A stretch of 64,000 nucleotides of DNA from the NCBI RefSeq assembly GCF_932276165.1, contig NC_064005.1, forward strand, positions 9,424,001 to 9,488,000. The letters run 5' to 3'. The notes beneath the pieces were generated by a model that did not search any database, was not told the origin of the DNA, and saw only the letters and a program-made list of their open reading frames with translations. This document shows, in pieces, positions 40,737 through 51,369 of the stretch (the first letter of the stretch is position 1; the number at the start of each line of letters is the position of its first letter). A program made the position numbers and the translations under genes. This DNA comes from Plutella xylostella. Its lineage: Eukaryota > Arthropoda > Insecta > Lepidoptera > Plutellidae.

Positions 40737-40932
40737 CTAACTAATATTATAAATGCGAAAGTAACTGTGTCTATATGTCTGTCTGTTACTCTTTCACGCC
40801 AAAACTACTGAACGGATTTGAACGAAATTTGGTATACGGATGGTCTAGACCCTGAGAAAGGCTACATTTTATCCCGGAATTCCCACGGGAAACCTTTTTA
40901 AGGCGAAGCGAAGCTTGCGGGAACTGCTAGTT
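40737..40932 (+). mobile_element. lep1-type Helitron-like element, copy 3
   Basis: From taactaatattataaatgcg through ttcacgccaaaactactgaa and cccacgggaaacc to ggcgaagcgaagcttgcgg and ctagt. Cleaner than copy 2. Confidence 0.85.
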
Positions 40933-40934
40933 AC

Positions 40935-42130
40935 TAATAAATTACACACTAATGTTTGAGAAAAAAAAAACAAAGTTTAAAGGTAAAAAACACCGATTAA
41001 TTCCTTGTTTCGTAATCCCTATTAATTACACGTTTTCTCACGTTTTGTTTTTTTCCTCAAAGTTTTAATTAAGACGGAGTGTAACAAATCTCCAATTTGG
41101 TTGACATTCAGCCGATCGGTGCGTCCGTAATTGATTTAAGGTTTTAAGGGTGTTCGGTAACACGGGATTAGATTACACTTACGATGTCATTTAAAAGTTA
41201 ATCTGCACTGTATATTGTCCTGAGTTCGATAACTGAAGTCCTCAATTATTATTCTTAATAGAATAAGTAGATATTCTTTATTTGTACACAAAATCATGGT
41301 CAAAATTACAAAAAACTTAATCTAACACATAATATGTACAAATGGCGGTCTTATCGCTTAAAGCGATTTCTTCCAGGTAACCTTTGGGTGGAAGGATATT
41401 TCGAAAAATATTTAATACTTGATTAATACTTGCATTAGGAATGGGAAGGCGTAGAGTTCTTTTGTTTTAACAAAAACCTGTTCATCTTTTCATTTTTCTT
41501 TTAAATTTGTATCCGGAATTTGAAACATGTTCACGGTTGTGAAATAATGCCGTGAGGTTTGATTTGATGAAATCATATCAATCTCAAATGCTATAACCAC
41601 AATTATATTCCAACATCCTAACATTCCAATCTTTATAATAACCCCCCGGTGAGATAAAACCGATAGATAAAATGGATATTGTTACGATTGAATTTTGATA
41701 GTTTTTATTACTTTGTGTCAATACTTTATGTCCGTAAGAACGTATGACATCAATTACATACAGCCTCTTCTTTTGTGACTGGTGGGTGACTCTAGATAAC
41801 GGAAAACGGCTTTTTGGAGCGTTGCTGCGTTAAACAACACTGTATCTCGTTGCAGTCAGTCACCGATTACCAGTCAACTCTCATTCGTTCGTTTCTTGTC
41901 AAGGTAAAGTAACCCGTGTTTGATGTCCTCTATCTTTTGATTTACAATTCAGACAAGAGTATGTTTAAATAGGTACTACTTTACAGCCTACACAAAGGAT
42001 TTAAAGTTAATACGTAGTAATAAAATAAATTAAAATGGTACTTAATGTAAAAAACAACAAATAAGCCGAGGGCTGAAGATATATGTGAGTATTATATTGG
42101 TCGGCACTTTAAGTGTAATGCGATAGGCTT
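40935..42130. other. Intergenic stretch with a LINE tail and a MITE
   Basis: At 41265-41420 tttatttgtacac to gcgatttcttccaggtaacc looks like the antisense 3' end of a LINE. MITE copy 4 lies at 41778-41918. Nothing coding. Confidence 0.45.
41778..41918. mobile_element. Short MITE, GGGTCACTCT family, copy 4
   Basis: The ends gggtgactctagataacgg and aaggtaaagtaacccg enclose a body with aaaacggctttttggagcgt that parallels the other copies. Diverged. Confidence 0.5.
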
Positions 42131-42134
42131 ATTA

Positions 42135-42597
42135 CAGGGTGTGTCACGGGTAATGAAAAGGTTCCACTGAGAAAAACACCAAATTACTTCTAAACGGAAA
42201 AGGCTATCTTAACCCTTTGGCTGCCAACATTTTTTAAGGTTGTTTGGTTAAAATGTCACAGTATAAAATAATTTTTTATTTATTTTATTTTTTTCTTCTT
42301 TTTTTTTTGTTTATAGTTAGGCTAGGTACCTTTAGTCATAATTTTTCTTAAGTTTAGAATAAGTTATTTAGATTCTGCAAATAGATCTAAATTCATATAT
42401 TTAATTACTTAGAAATAATAAAATTTATTTTGTTTATTCTGTTCGTTAATAAACACATTTAGCCACGAGAACTAAATTTAACAGAGCATCAGGATAACTT
42501 AAATCGGTTATATTTTGTTCCAATTTTATCTTTGAAAAAATTGGGGTCGTTTGTTGTTGGCATTTTGTGAGTGGAACTTTTTCATTCCCCGGCAGTG
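42135..42597. mobile_element. TA-flanked MITE with CAGGGTGTGTCACGGG end
   Basis: The left end continues gtaatgaaaaggttccact. The right end, reversed, is cactgccggggaatgaaaaa followed by gttccact. TA flanks both sides. 463 bp without transposase; a Tc1/mariner-type passenger is likely. Confidence 0.7.
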
Positions 42598-42599
42598 TA

Positions 42600-43400
42600 T
42601 AAATATGTATGTTCAGTGAAACGTGGTTTAGGGGTAAACCTCTGCAGCACAAGCGAGATGGTGAGGAGCTCATGCTGAGGTCCTGTCACTTCAGCAATCA
42701 ATCACCTCTGTCAGTAGGAGAAGGTAACCCTCTGGATTGGTTATAAATTTACTTCTTTGGCGATAGTGGTAAGACAGGTAAGTACAGTAACACAGGACAA
42801 ATTAGACAAATTTGTGTATGCCTTGAAGTAACGTAGGTACCTACTTAAGTACTTCTTACTGACCATCAGACAACTGTACCTACCTATGTCATAATTATTA
42901 AAGCTGTTCTTAAATTGACGTCCTCGATTGTGAAACCGGGACAAACAACTTTTCGTTCCATGGTTCTTATCACAAAGCGGTTCCTGTGAAAGTAATTACA
43001 AGTTATTAAACCTTATCAACGGTTCCTGTTTTTAAGTGTTTTCAGTTCCTGAATTAATTCCATTTCATTATGAAGTTGTTTACGGTTTTGACATAAACAT
43101 AATCCTTACGACTGCTTTTGTTTTTTTTTAATTTACCCAACCTTTAAAAAATAAAGTGATTATAATAATAGTACCTACTTTTGTATCAGTGTATGATATG
43201 GGCAATATAAAAGTGTTGCGATATGTCATAAAGAGGACGTTACCTTAGTGCATTTTACACGATAGAGGAAGAGTATCATAAAGTAAATCTCAAGGCTTTA
43301 GGGTAACAACCAACAACCTGTGTATGCGTTTTCAATACTATGTAAGTATCAGTAAGTATGAATTTGTTGTACCTATTATGAAGAAAAAAAAAACAAAAAA
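42600..43400. other. Intergenic stretch
   Basis: No supported gene; AT-rich sequence up to the tRNA gene. Confidence 0.5.
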
Positions 43401-43473
43401 TGTTTCCGCCCGGGATCGAACCGGGGGCCTTCTGCGTGTTAGGCAGATGTGATAACCGCTACACCACGGAAAC
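43401..43473 (-). tRNA. tRNA-Val (AAC), copy 2
   Basis: Minus-strand gene identical to the copy at 30106 over all 72 bases and the discriminator. It is followed on its own strand by a long T run (43381-43400) as Pol III terminator, and its 5' flank gcacag resembles that of copy 3. Confidence 0.95.
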
Positions 43474-43656
43474 TGTGCTTCATAGCAGACAAAATTACAA
43501 ATTGATTGAGTTACAGGTTATTTTAAGTAGTAGATACTTAGTAACATTCTATTATTATCTTTATGACCTAGGTACCATACTTTGATAATGTTTATGGCTA
43601 TAGAGCACTATTTCATATTACAAAAGACAAAAGGTCAATCTGAGGTGTGATACCAA

Positions 43657-44748
43657 TAGGGTTTCTGTTCGAGAATTCTCGAGCTCGAGAAGATTCGAGA
43701 AATTCGGCTTGGTTCGAGACGAGAAAAAAATCTGAAGACTCGAGAATTTCTCGAGCCTTGAGATAAAAATTAAGAATATTCATTTCGAATTTTCCTGCGC
43801 CGCTTAACAACACAAACGCATACCGTGTGCGTGTATTATGATTTATTATGTTTCATCTCCATTTAAGCTAGTGATAATACCAATGATAATACCAATGAAT
43901 GATTAAAAAATAACGTAGTAATAGTTACGTATCTATTACTGTTTCCTAGTTCAGGTGGACCAAAAGAAGTCATCTGATGTTGTTTGGCTCTCATTTTTTT
44001 TCTAAATTAAAAACTTCGATTCTGTTTTTTGATTATGTTTATTTGAACCTTTACAATTTTATGTAAAGGTAAAGTCGAAAGGAAATGATATTGGCCAAAT
44101 GGGCGCCGTCAGAATTGATTGCCATACGGGCTCGTTTTATGGCATTTCTCATCACTTCAGCGAAAAATTCGGGCGAGAGATTCTCTCACTCGTGTCGGAT
44201 GTTGTCCTTAAGGGCTTCCAGAGACACGGGTTTATTCACATAAACACGGGACTGCAAAAAACCGCAGAAAAACTGCCTGAAACGGTTAAATCGGGCGATA
44301 TTGCAGGGAAAAATGACAGATACAACGAAAAAAGGCGAACGAAAACTTAATGAACACAATTATTCTTCGTTCTTGGGGAGTATATATATCACTCCACGGT
44401 TTCTGAACTTGTATTCTGCATTTGTCTAGTCCATCAATATCAAAACTGATTTGAAATTGGCGGCCATTTGCAACATCCAATAGGGTGATTACTTTTGGCC
44501 CACCTTGTACTAGTAATTAGTAGCTAGCTAGACGGATAATTATGAATATTAGGTGGTATTAGTAAAGTATTTTCTTTGTGATTAAGTTGACAAAGTAAAA
44601 AAAAGAGATTTAGTGGTTTTTTTTTTTAATTAAGGCTTTTTTTAAAGTTTTTCTTAGAAAGGCTCGAGACTCGAGAAGACTCGAGAATTTGGGCTCGAGA
44701 ATTCTCGAAGCTCGAGAACGAAAACAGGTCGAGAAATCAGAAACCCTA
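43657..44748. mobile_element. hAT-like element with CTCGAGAATTCTCGAG arrays
   Basis: The terminal repeats TAGGGTTTCTG and CAGAAACCCTA are flanked by an exact 8-bp duplication gataccaa (43649-43656, 44749-44756). Subterminal arrays of TTCTCGAGAA-type palindromes fill about 100 bp at each end. A mariner remnant is nested at 43949-44510. It is a sister design to the element at 5844-6796. Confidence 0.88.
43949..44510 (-). mobile_element. Mariner-family remnant nested in the hAT-like element
   Basis: The ends gttcaggtggaccaaaagaa and (reversed) gtacaaggtgggccaaaagt are inverted repeats flanked by TA (43947-43948, 44511-44512). The minus strand codes SRVYVNKPVSLEALKDNIRH, a stop, then EVMRNAIKRAR, the C-terminal end of a DDE transposase of the mariner superfamily. 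The catalytic part is deleted. Confidence 0.78.
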
Positions 44749-44859
44749 GATACCAACCAATATAGATTGCTCTAGTGTAGGTGTAATATCGATGTTCAAA
44801 ATGAAGTGAAATTAGCCTATACATATTTAATTTGACCTTTTGTCTTTTGTAATATTATA

Positions 44860-46337
44860 CAGGGTGTTAACTAGAATGCGTTTGAGCGGGAAATGGGGGT
44901 TAGTATTAGTCTAACCAAGCACGTTTCTAAGAAAAAAAACATCAGAATCTCGAATATTTATGTTTAAAGTCTAAAGTAAAGTGGAAAGTTTTACCTTAAT
45001 CAAAAACATGGTCACCCTACACAAACACATAACCAATGAGACATTCGATTGCAAAAGAACACACACTGTAAATTTGTTATCAACTTCACTTTTCATAATT
45101 TATTTGATGTAACTATGATTGTAATTAATTACACAGTAGGTAATAACAATTATTAAATAAAATTGAAATTATTCATGGTGATTTATGACATACTAATCAA
45201 CAATTAAACAGCTGATGTGCATAAAGTTTCATAGATCGTACAGAATATAATTTATGACTTTCTAGGAGCTCAGAACAATAATTAAACCTTTTTACTCAGA
45301 ATAAGGTAAGCGTTTAGTATTCACCCTTGATACTCACCACATTTTATTTTTCTTTTATTACCTAAAGATGCGTACAGACCGGCCCAACGAACGCCCACCG
45401 ATGGACATTTATCATACATAATACAGGGGCAGATTGAGCAACAAAGGTCAACAAAACCCGTTCGTTGGCGTTCGTTTGGCCGGTCTGTATGCAGCTAAAG
45501 ATAAAAGACCACAATGCATAACAGGATGATAACAGGGTCTACTTCAATGACGAATTGGTTTACTTACACTCGCTCATCTCGATTTGTGTTGTGTACCTAC
45601 TTGCGATTGAGACATCTTTGATGACGAATAGTACGGAAATCCTCATAATAAGTATGGCCTCACTTTAAATACCAGTAGAATAATAACAATCTCGCGTATC
45701 ATAACCATCGAGTATTTAATGAGTATTTATGATAGTCATTACCTTCTCTGTGGATCTAGTCTGTCAGTCAGTCATTGTTGTTTACTTGTTTACAATCATT
45801 TTATACAATTATTACCTAAAAGGGAAAAGGTACCTACAATTCTATCTTTTGATTACCAAGCCTTGTTCCTCATTTCGTTTTATGTTGTGCTGTGCTGTGA
45901 ATACGTGTGACCTATGTTATGAAGCATAAAATGAAAATGTTCTGTATTCATAAAAGATAATTGTGTATCAATAAAGTGATACTTATGGAGTAAAATGAAA
46001 TGTCTACAATGGATTGGGTACTTTGAGTACCCAAAATCACGGTAGGTACCTTGACGATGTGACTCCACGAGTGTGGTGCAGATGCACGCATACTTTTTTA
46101 TTGACCTTGGCTTTGAATTGTTTGGCCTTGATCTTGGCTTTCAAGTTCATGGTCATTCTGTCAAACGTACCTAAACCTGTATAGGGTGACTATGAAATTT
46201 TAAAATGTACTAAATAAAACTGTTTTATGTTGGTCAGCTTAAAGCAAATAAAATACGTTTTTTAATGTCTTATCGTGTTCAGTATCATCAGCTGTATCTA
46301 CCATTTCCCGCTCCAACGCAATTAAGTTAACACCCTG
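44860..46337. mobile_element. 1.5-kb TA-flanked element with about 40-bp inverted ends
   Basis: The left end CAGGGTGTTAACTAGAATGC and the right end, reversed CAGGGTGTTAACTTAATTGC, both continue gtt.gagcgggaaatgg. TA flanks both. No transposase ORF; a smaller MITE is inserted at 45370-45494. Confidence 0.78.
45370..45494. mobile_element. hAT-like MITE with 8-bp target duplication
   Basis: gcgtacagaccggcccaacg at the left and (reversed) ctgcatacagaccggccaaa at the right are inverted repeats. ctaaagat is duplicated exactly at 45362-45369 and 45495-45502. 125 bp. Confidence 0.8.
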
Positions 46338-46339
46338 TA

Positions 46340-48384
46340 TAATATATTATGAAATAGAGTTTAAAAATATGCCTATTAATTAATTTTTAATCTAATGGAG
46401 GCGTGATAGAAGAATTAAATATGATTTATTTACTAACAGTTACCTAATCCACTTAATTAGTTTATATAAAAAGAGGATCTATAATTTTATCGATTTTTGC
46501 GATAAGCCCGAGACGGCAATCGGCACCTGACCTTATACTTACAGCACTATAGAAGCATTGGTATCTTTTTGGTAAATACATTTCTATTTAACGTTAACAC
46601 ACCATAATTAATACCCATTTCAGGTCCTCTTTACATCACAAATAAAAGAGTTGGAGCAAACTATTCCCCAAATAAAGAACCGTCGACTGCGACTGTGATT
46701 AATGTACTCAGTTCCACTAATCAAATAGCCTTTCTATTTTGTCACAATTAAATATTTAATCCCCGATCTATCCTTCTGGGTCGCAAAATGGATTTTATGC
46801 CTTGTTGTTTAGGGTGTATTTTGTATGATACAACTTGTTCATTAAGGTATTTAGCCGGGGGCAATACGCGTGTTCTATTTGCCTTGTTATACGAATTTAT
46901 GTCGACTCTATGCACCTAAAAAGACGGATGGAGTGTACGCTATCTAAAAATAGCATTTATAGATGCCAAACCAGAAATAAGTTTCACTGTCACATTTAGA
47001 GGAATTTCATACAATATTAAGTCAATCCAATGCATTGGTCTGTCTTGTCTTATCATGCCTGCTTTGCTCGAATATTATCATAGCGACCATCTACCCTTTA
47101 TGACGTTCCTAGCTCGGTCCTGTATGCTTAAAATTACGTGGGCCGATTGTTGAATTCCCTGGCAGAAAGTATCGTATGGCATCGGGCCACATTACAATAA
47201 ACAGCAACTCTACAGAAGCAGTGGGGTCCCTGTAGTTTACGAATAAGGAAGTTTGCTGTACATATTGCCAGTGAATCACCATTGCACATAGAAAATCGTC
47301 AATCTTTAACTAGCGCTGCTATCCGACATACTCGTAACTTAGGGATCTGACAGATGTTTTGCAGAAAATTAATGTTGCTCAATAATTTCTGATTTCTATC
47401 TATCCACGATGGTTCAGTAGCAGCTCTTGTATGTTCGTTCTAAGTAAAGCTACTGGGGTCACTCTTTTTGACGAAAAACTAAGTTTCGGGGAGCTGCTGT
47501 GCGAGCCACGACTTTATCACGTTGTTTTAAATATGGCGATTGTACGACAGCTGCTCTCGTTTGTTAGTTTTTCTTCACTGAAGAGTAACCCTCCAGTATC
47601 CCTACGCCTTAGGCTCAGCTTCGTTCATAACCAGCGATTGATAACCGGCTGTCAATTTGTGTAATGTTCCATTCGTCTGATTCCATTTGTGGAATTAGTT
47701 GGTTCAGTCTGATTGAATGGTGGCGGTCGCTGTGTTTTGTTTATGTTTGTGCTAAATGTTGTGCCACTTGTCCGCATTAGGGTGTGGGAATAATTTAGCT
47801 TTTTTACAATTTATTCATAATATTTAAAACAATAGTATGGGACTATCACCCTAGACCTAGACTGTTCTGAGAAGAAAGTGCTGTTAATTACTTACCGCAT
47901 CACAGGAAAATGGATATTGATGATAAATCTGTCTACTATGGTAATTTGTCTACAATGGAAGATGGTAGCCCTACCCTATAACTACAACACATGATGCACC
48001 CACCATTCCAACGGGCGTTTATAACGGCACACGACAACACAATACCGTGTGACAATCGAATAATTAATTCACACTAATCTTCTCACACCTTTATTATAGA
48101 AAACACAATGAAATACGTGTGAGGTACGTGTTGCCCAACAGTCGAGCGACATACCGATCGCCACCCACGCCAAACATTTGAATTCTCAATCGTTACTATT
48201 CTATTATTTATTCCTGGTTCTCACTTTAATAGCTTGATCAAAATATTTTGTGGGATTCATTATTTTTTATGGGAAAATTCGGTTTTAGAGCTTCCGGGTT
48301 TGAAAAGAATTTGTGAATTTCGGTTAAGTGAATTTTTATGTCGGTAGAATCTGATATTTTATTTATTCATTCGGACCTATTAAG
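46340..48384. other. Intergenic stretch left of the LTR element
   Basis: One MITE copy (47452-47595); otherwise no gene, RNA or repeat recognised. Confidence 0.5.
47452..47595. mobile_element. Short MITE, GGGTCACTCT family, copy 3
   Basis: The ends actggggtcactct and agagtaaccctccagt form an inverted repeat. The body gacgaaaaactaagtttcgg is the same as in copy 2 at 2516. Confidence 0.7.
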
Positions 48385-48564
48385 TGTGGGAGTGGAACAG
48401 AACGCAAGGTGAAGTATCCATGACGACGAATAACAGAGGAGCATAGAGTGAAAGCAGAGTGTGAAAGACGTATAAAGACGTAAAGACGATTTCATATTTC
48501 TTTATTTTATTTTGACCCTTATATAATAAAAGTGATAAATACAACATCTGATTTAATTCCTACA
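48385..48564 (+). repeat. 5' LTR
   Basis: 180 bp, TGT...ACA ends. It contains ttatataataaaagtgataa, a possible TATA/poly(A) region. Identical to the 3' LTR. Confidence 0.92.
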
Positions 48565-48567
48565 AAT

Positions 48568-48585
48568 TGGGGGCTCGTCCGGGAT
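48568..48585 (+). promoter_or_regulatory. Primer binding site, complementary to tRNA-Pro
   Basis: TGGGGGCTCGTCCGGGAT, three bases after the 5' LTR, is the well-known 18-base match to the 3' end of tRNA-Pro and would prime minus-strand DNA synthesis. Confidence 0.88.
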
Positions 48586-48750
48586 AAATAAAATTTAAAA
48601 AATCTCGGAGATTACGGCGGATGAAGACGGATTTTTATAAAAAGAACAAGACTGACAGTTGCAAATTTTACAAGAAAATTTTTCTTCGCATCACAACGCC
48701 TTCAGGTCTGAACATATACCATTTTAAGACGTAACGACGACGACAAGAAG

Positions 48751-50712
48751 ATGCCACGGACGACGACGGGAGATGACGGGGAGGCAGTTGGAACATCAGG
48801 ACCGCTCACGTACACGGAGGAGCTGGTAGCTAAGTTCAGTGGGTGCGACCAGACCGATTCCGCAACACGGTGGGCGCAGGAGGTCGATGACAACGCCGAG
48901 ATCTTCGGGTGGACGGAGCTGCAGCGGCTGATCGTGGGGCGCAGGTCACTGACCGGTACGGCGGCACTCTGGCTGCGTTCAGAGAAACCCTTCAAGACGT
49001 GGGAGGCTCTGAAGACGGCGGTCACCAAGGAGTTCCCAGACACCGTGGATTCCAAGACGATCCATGAGTTAATGAGCAGCCGGAAGAAGAAAGCAAATGA
49101 GACGTGCCTAGACTACATGCTGATAATGAAAGAGCTCGGCAAGCGAGGCAAGATGCCCGACTACGTCGCTATAAAATACATCGTGGACGGAATACTAGAC
49201 GACGAGTTACATAAGGTGATGCTGTACGGCGTGACGACCTATGGGGATCTGAAAGATAAGTTGAAAGTGTACGAGACCATCAGGCAGAAGTCGAGCGGAA
49301 GACGGGCACCGGTCTTCAATCGTCTACCTACTGCAACTACACCCGCAGGCCCCGCAGCAGCTGCACTCGCGCCAGGCAACAGGACGACGGCCGTGCGACT
49401 GTGCTACAACTGTGGAGAGAGTCAACACATGTCAGCAGATTGCCCGTACAGACAGAGAGGTATTAAATGTTTCCGCTGCAACGACTTTGGACATATTGCT
49501 ACGCAGTGTCAACAACCAGGCGGAAGCGGCAACTGGCGGAGCAACGACGCGTTTGGACGAGGACGACCTGGTCTGCAGCAACCTCAGCGTGGGTCGAGGC
49601 GTTCAATGTTCACCATGCCTACGGAGTTAAACAACGAAAATTCAGCAGCGAGTCGGAGCGACCAACGACGTGAGAACGTGACAGCCAGTGACAGTTCAAA
49701 CTGTATGGACGTCAACGTCAAGATGACAGATGCGAATGCAAATGTAAACAAACAGACGGAAAGACGAAAGCCGATGAAAACCATTGAAATTTCAGACTGC
49801 AAAATGACTGCTTTAATAGATACGGGCAGTGAAGTTAACTTGTTAACCGACGAATACTACAAACTGATAGGTTCTCCTAAGTTTGACGAGGGACATGTGA
49901 GTGCTTTGGTGGGGCTCGGACAATTGGAAGTGAAACCCCTAGGGAAAGTCACTTTAAGTGTGAAGATAGATAAAGAACATTATAATAACGTATTGTTTCA
50001 TGTTGTGAATAGAAGTTGTTTGCCTTACGATGTGATAATTGGTCAAGATTTTTTGAGAAGAGTGGTATTGATTATGGAAGACGGACGCGTGAGTTTACGT
50101 ATGAAAGATGACGAATGGATGAAACAAGTAGGGTGTTATACGTGTGATTCTGTGGTTGTAGATTACATTGGTGATATCCAGTACAAGGAGCAGCTGACGG
50201 AGATGGTAGAGAACTACCAGCCCCTACAGGTCAAGGAGGCTCCCATACAGATGAAGATTGTGCTGAAGGATGATATCCCGGTGGCTCAGCGGCCGAGACG
50301 TATTTCACTAGCAGAGCAAAAGGTAGTAGAAAACCAAGTAAGAGAGTGGCTGGACGACAACATTATTCAGGTGAGTTATTCAGAGTATGCTAGCCCTTTA
50401 GTTTTAGTTATGAAGAAAGACGGGGACACCAGAGTCTGTGTAGATTATAGATTGTTAAATAGGAAAATGGTGAAAGATAGAGGTAGGAAGGAGAGTCACA
50501 AGTACAAGGAGGGAGACTTGGTGGCAATTAAGAGGACTCAATTTGGTGTGTGTCTTAAATTGAAACCTAAGTACCTAGGTCCCTACGTAGTGAAGAAGGT
50601 GAAGCGGAATGACAGGTATGATGTAGAGAAATTAGATCCCAGCAGCGAAGGTCCAGGTCGTACTTCTAGCTCTGCAGACCACATGAAACCGTGGCCAGAC
50701 CATAAAGAGTAA
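48751..50712 (+). CDS. Gag-protease polyprotein fused in frame to RT start and integrase end
   Basis: A 653-residue ORF. Residues about 20-190 are a retrotransposon Gag capsid-like region (LTYTEELVAKFSGC, GTAALWLRSEKPFKTWEALK). Two CCHC zinc knuckles follow (CYNCGESQHMSADC, CFRCNDFGHIATQC), then an aspartic protease (ALIDTGSEVNLL) and the RT N-terminal part (EWLDDNIIQVSYSEYASPLV to VCVDYRLLNRKMVKD). The sequence then jumps to an integrase C-terminal GPY/F-type module (KPKYLGPYVVKKVKRND). The RT YADD box, RNase H and integrase core are missing. The junction near 50475 keeps the frame. Confidence 0.88.
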   Translation: MPRTTTGDDGEAVGTSGPLTYTEELVAKFSGCDQTDSATRWAQEVDDNAEIFGWTELQRLIVGRRSLTGTAALWLRSEKPFKTWEALKTAVTKEFPDTVDSKTIHELMSSRKKKANETCLDYMLIMKELGKRGKMPDYVAIKYIVDGILDDELHKVMLYGVTTYGDLKDKLKVYETIRQKSSGRRAPVFNRLPTATTPAGPAAAALAPGNRTTAVRLCYNCGESQHMSADCPYRQRGIKCFRCNDFGHIATQCQQPGGSGNWRSNDAFGRGRPGLQQPQRGSRRSMFTMPTELNNENSAASRSDQRRENVTASDSSNCMDVNVKMTDANANVNKQTERRKPMKTIEISDCKMTALIDTGSEVNLLTDEYYKLIGSPKFDEGHVSALVGLGQLEVKPLGKVTLSVKIDKEHYNNVLFHVVNRSCLPYDVIIGQDFLRRVVLIMEDGRVSLRMKDDEWMKQVGCYTCDSVVVDYIGDIQYKEQLTEMVENYQPLQVKEAPIQMKIVLKDDIPVAQRPRRISLAEQKVVENQVREWLDDNIIQVSYSEYASPLVLVMKKDGDTRVCVDYRLLNRKMVKDRGRKESHKYKEGDLVAIKRTQFGVCLKLKPKYLGPYVVKKVKRNDRYDVEKLDPSSEGPGRTSSSADHMKPWPDHKE

Positions 50713-51189
50713 GTAAGTTCTTATTTTGTTTTGTTATTGCATAATATTCTATTGGTGTCGGTATGATAGTGATGATGAATGAAGAAGTCAGTGATGGTAA
50801 TAAATAAGTTATGTGTGAGCAGTAAATAAAGTCAATCTAGATAGGTTTTGTAATGATTGTAAGGTTAAGTCTTGAAGGCTTAAGGCTCATATTCTTTACA
50901 ATAGGTGTGTTTAAACAAAACAGGTATTATAGGTATTTTGAATAGGTATTTCAAGATGTTGTTTGCATAGAATAGTTGTTTATGTTTTTCTGTCTAGACC
51001 CTAAGTTGAAATCTAACTAATCTAAATTGTTGTTAACTTGAGTTGCTAAGTTTTTAGTTTTTTTTGTTTTAATAAGAAGATTATCTTTAACGTTTGATAC
51101 TGTTATGTTTTATATTGTGTGTAACCTTGTACTTTACAGTTATTGTAATGAATAAGGCTGAGGGCAGCCTTAATGTCAGGATGGCCGAG

Positions 51190-51369
51190 TGTGGGAGTGG
51201 AACAGAACGCAAGGTGAAGTATCCATGACGACGAATAACAGAGGAGCATAGAGTGAAAGCAGAGTGTGAAAGACGTATAAAGACGTAAAGACGATTTCAT
51301 ATTTCTTTATTTTATTTTGACCCTTATATAATAAAAGTGATAAATACAACATCTGATTTAATTCCTACA
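51190..51369 (+). repeat. 3' LTR
   Basis: Identical to the 5' LTR over 180 bp. No strong polypurine tract precedes it (caggatggccgag). Confidence 0.92.

Larger units (their letters stand above)
48385..51369 (+). mobile_element. Ty3/Gypsy-type LTR retrotransposon, internally deleted
   Basis: Two 180-bp LTRs (48385-48564, 51190-51369), TGTGGG to CCTACA, are identical as read. Three bases after the left LTR is an 18-bp primer binding site. One long ORF joins Gag, protease, the start of RT and the end of integrase; most of RT, RNase H and integrase are absent. The flanks are taag and taaa, so a 4-bp target duplication may have one change. Identical LTRs mean a recent insertion, probably moved by a complete relative. 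Confidence 0.9.

Noticed and set aside
44099..44350. 83-residue plus-strand open frame as a host gene
   Set aside because: The opposite strand reads as a mariner-family transposase C-terminus within inverted ends, which explains the openness.
43657..44748. CRISPR-like array because of repeated ctcgag units
   Set aside because: The repeats are short palindromes clustered at two ends of a transposon with target duplication, without regular spacers, in an animal genome.
48385..51369. Endogenous retrovirus with envelope
   Set aside because: No envelope-like ORF exists between the pol remnant and the 3' LTR; it is an LTR retrotransposon.
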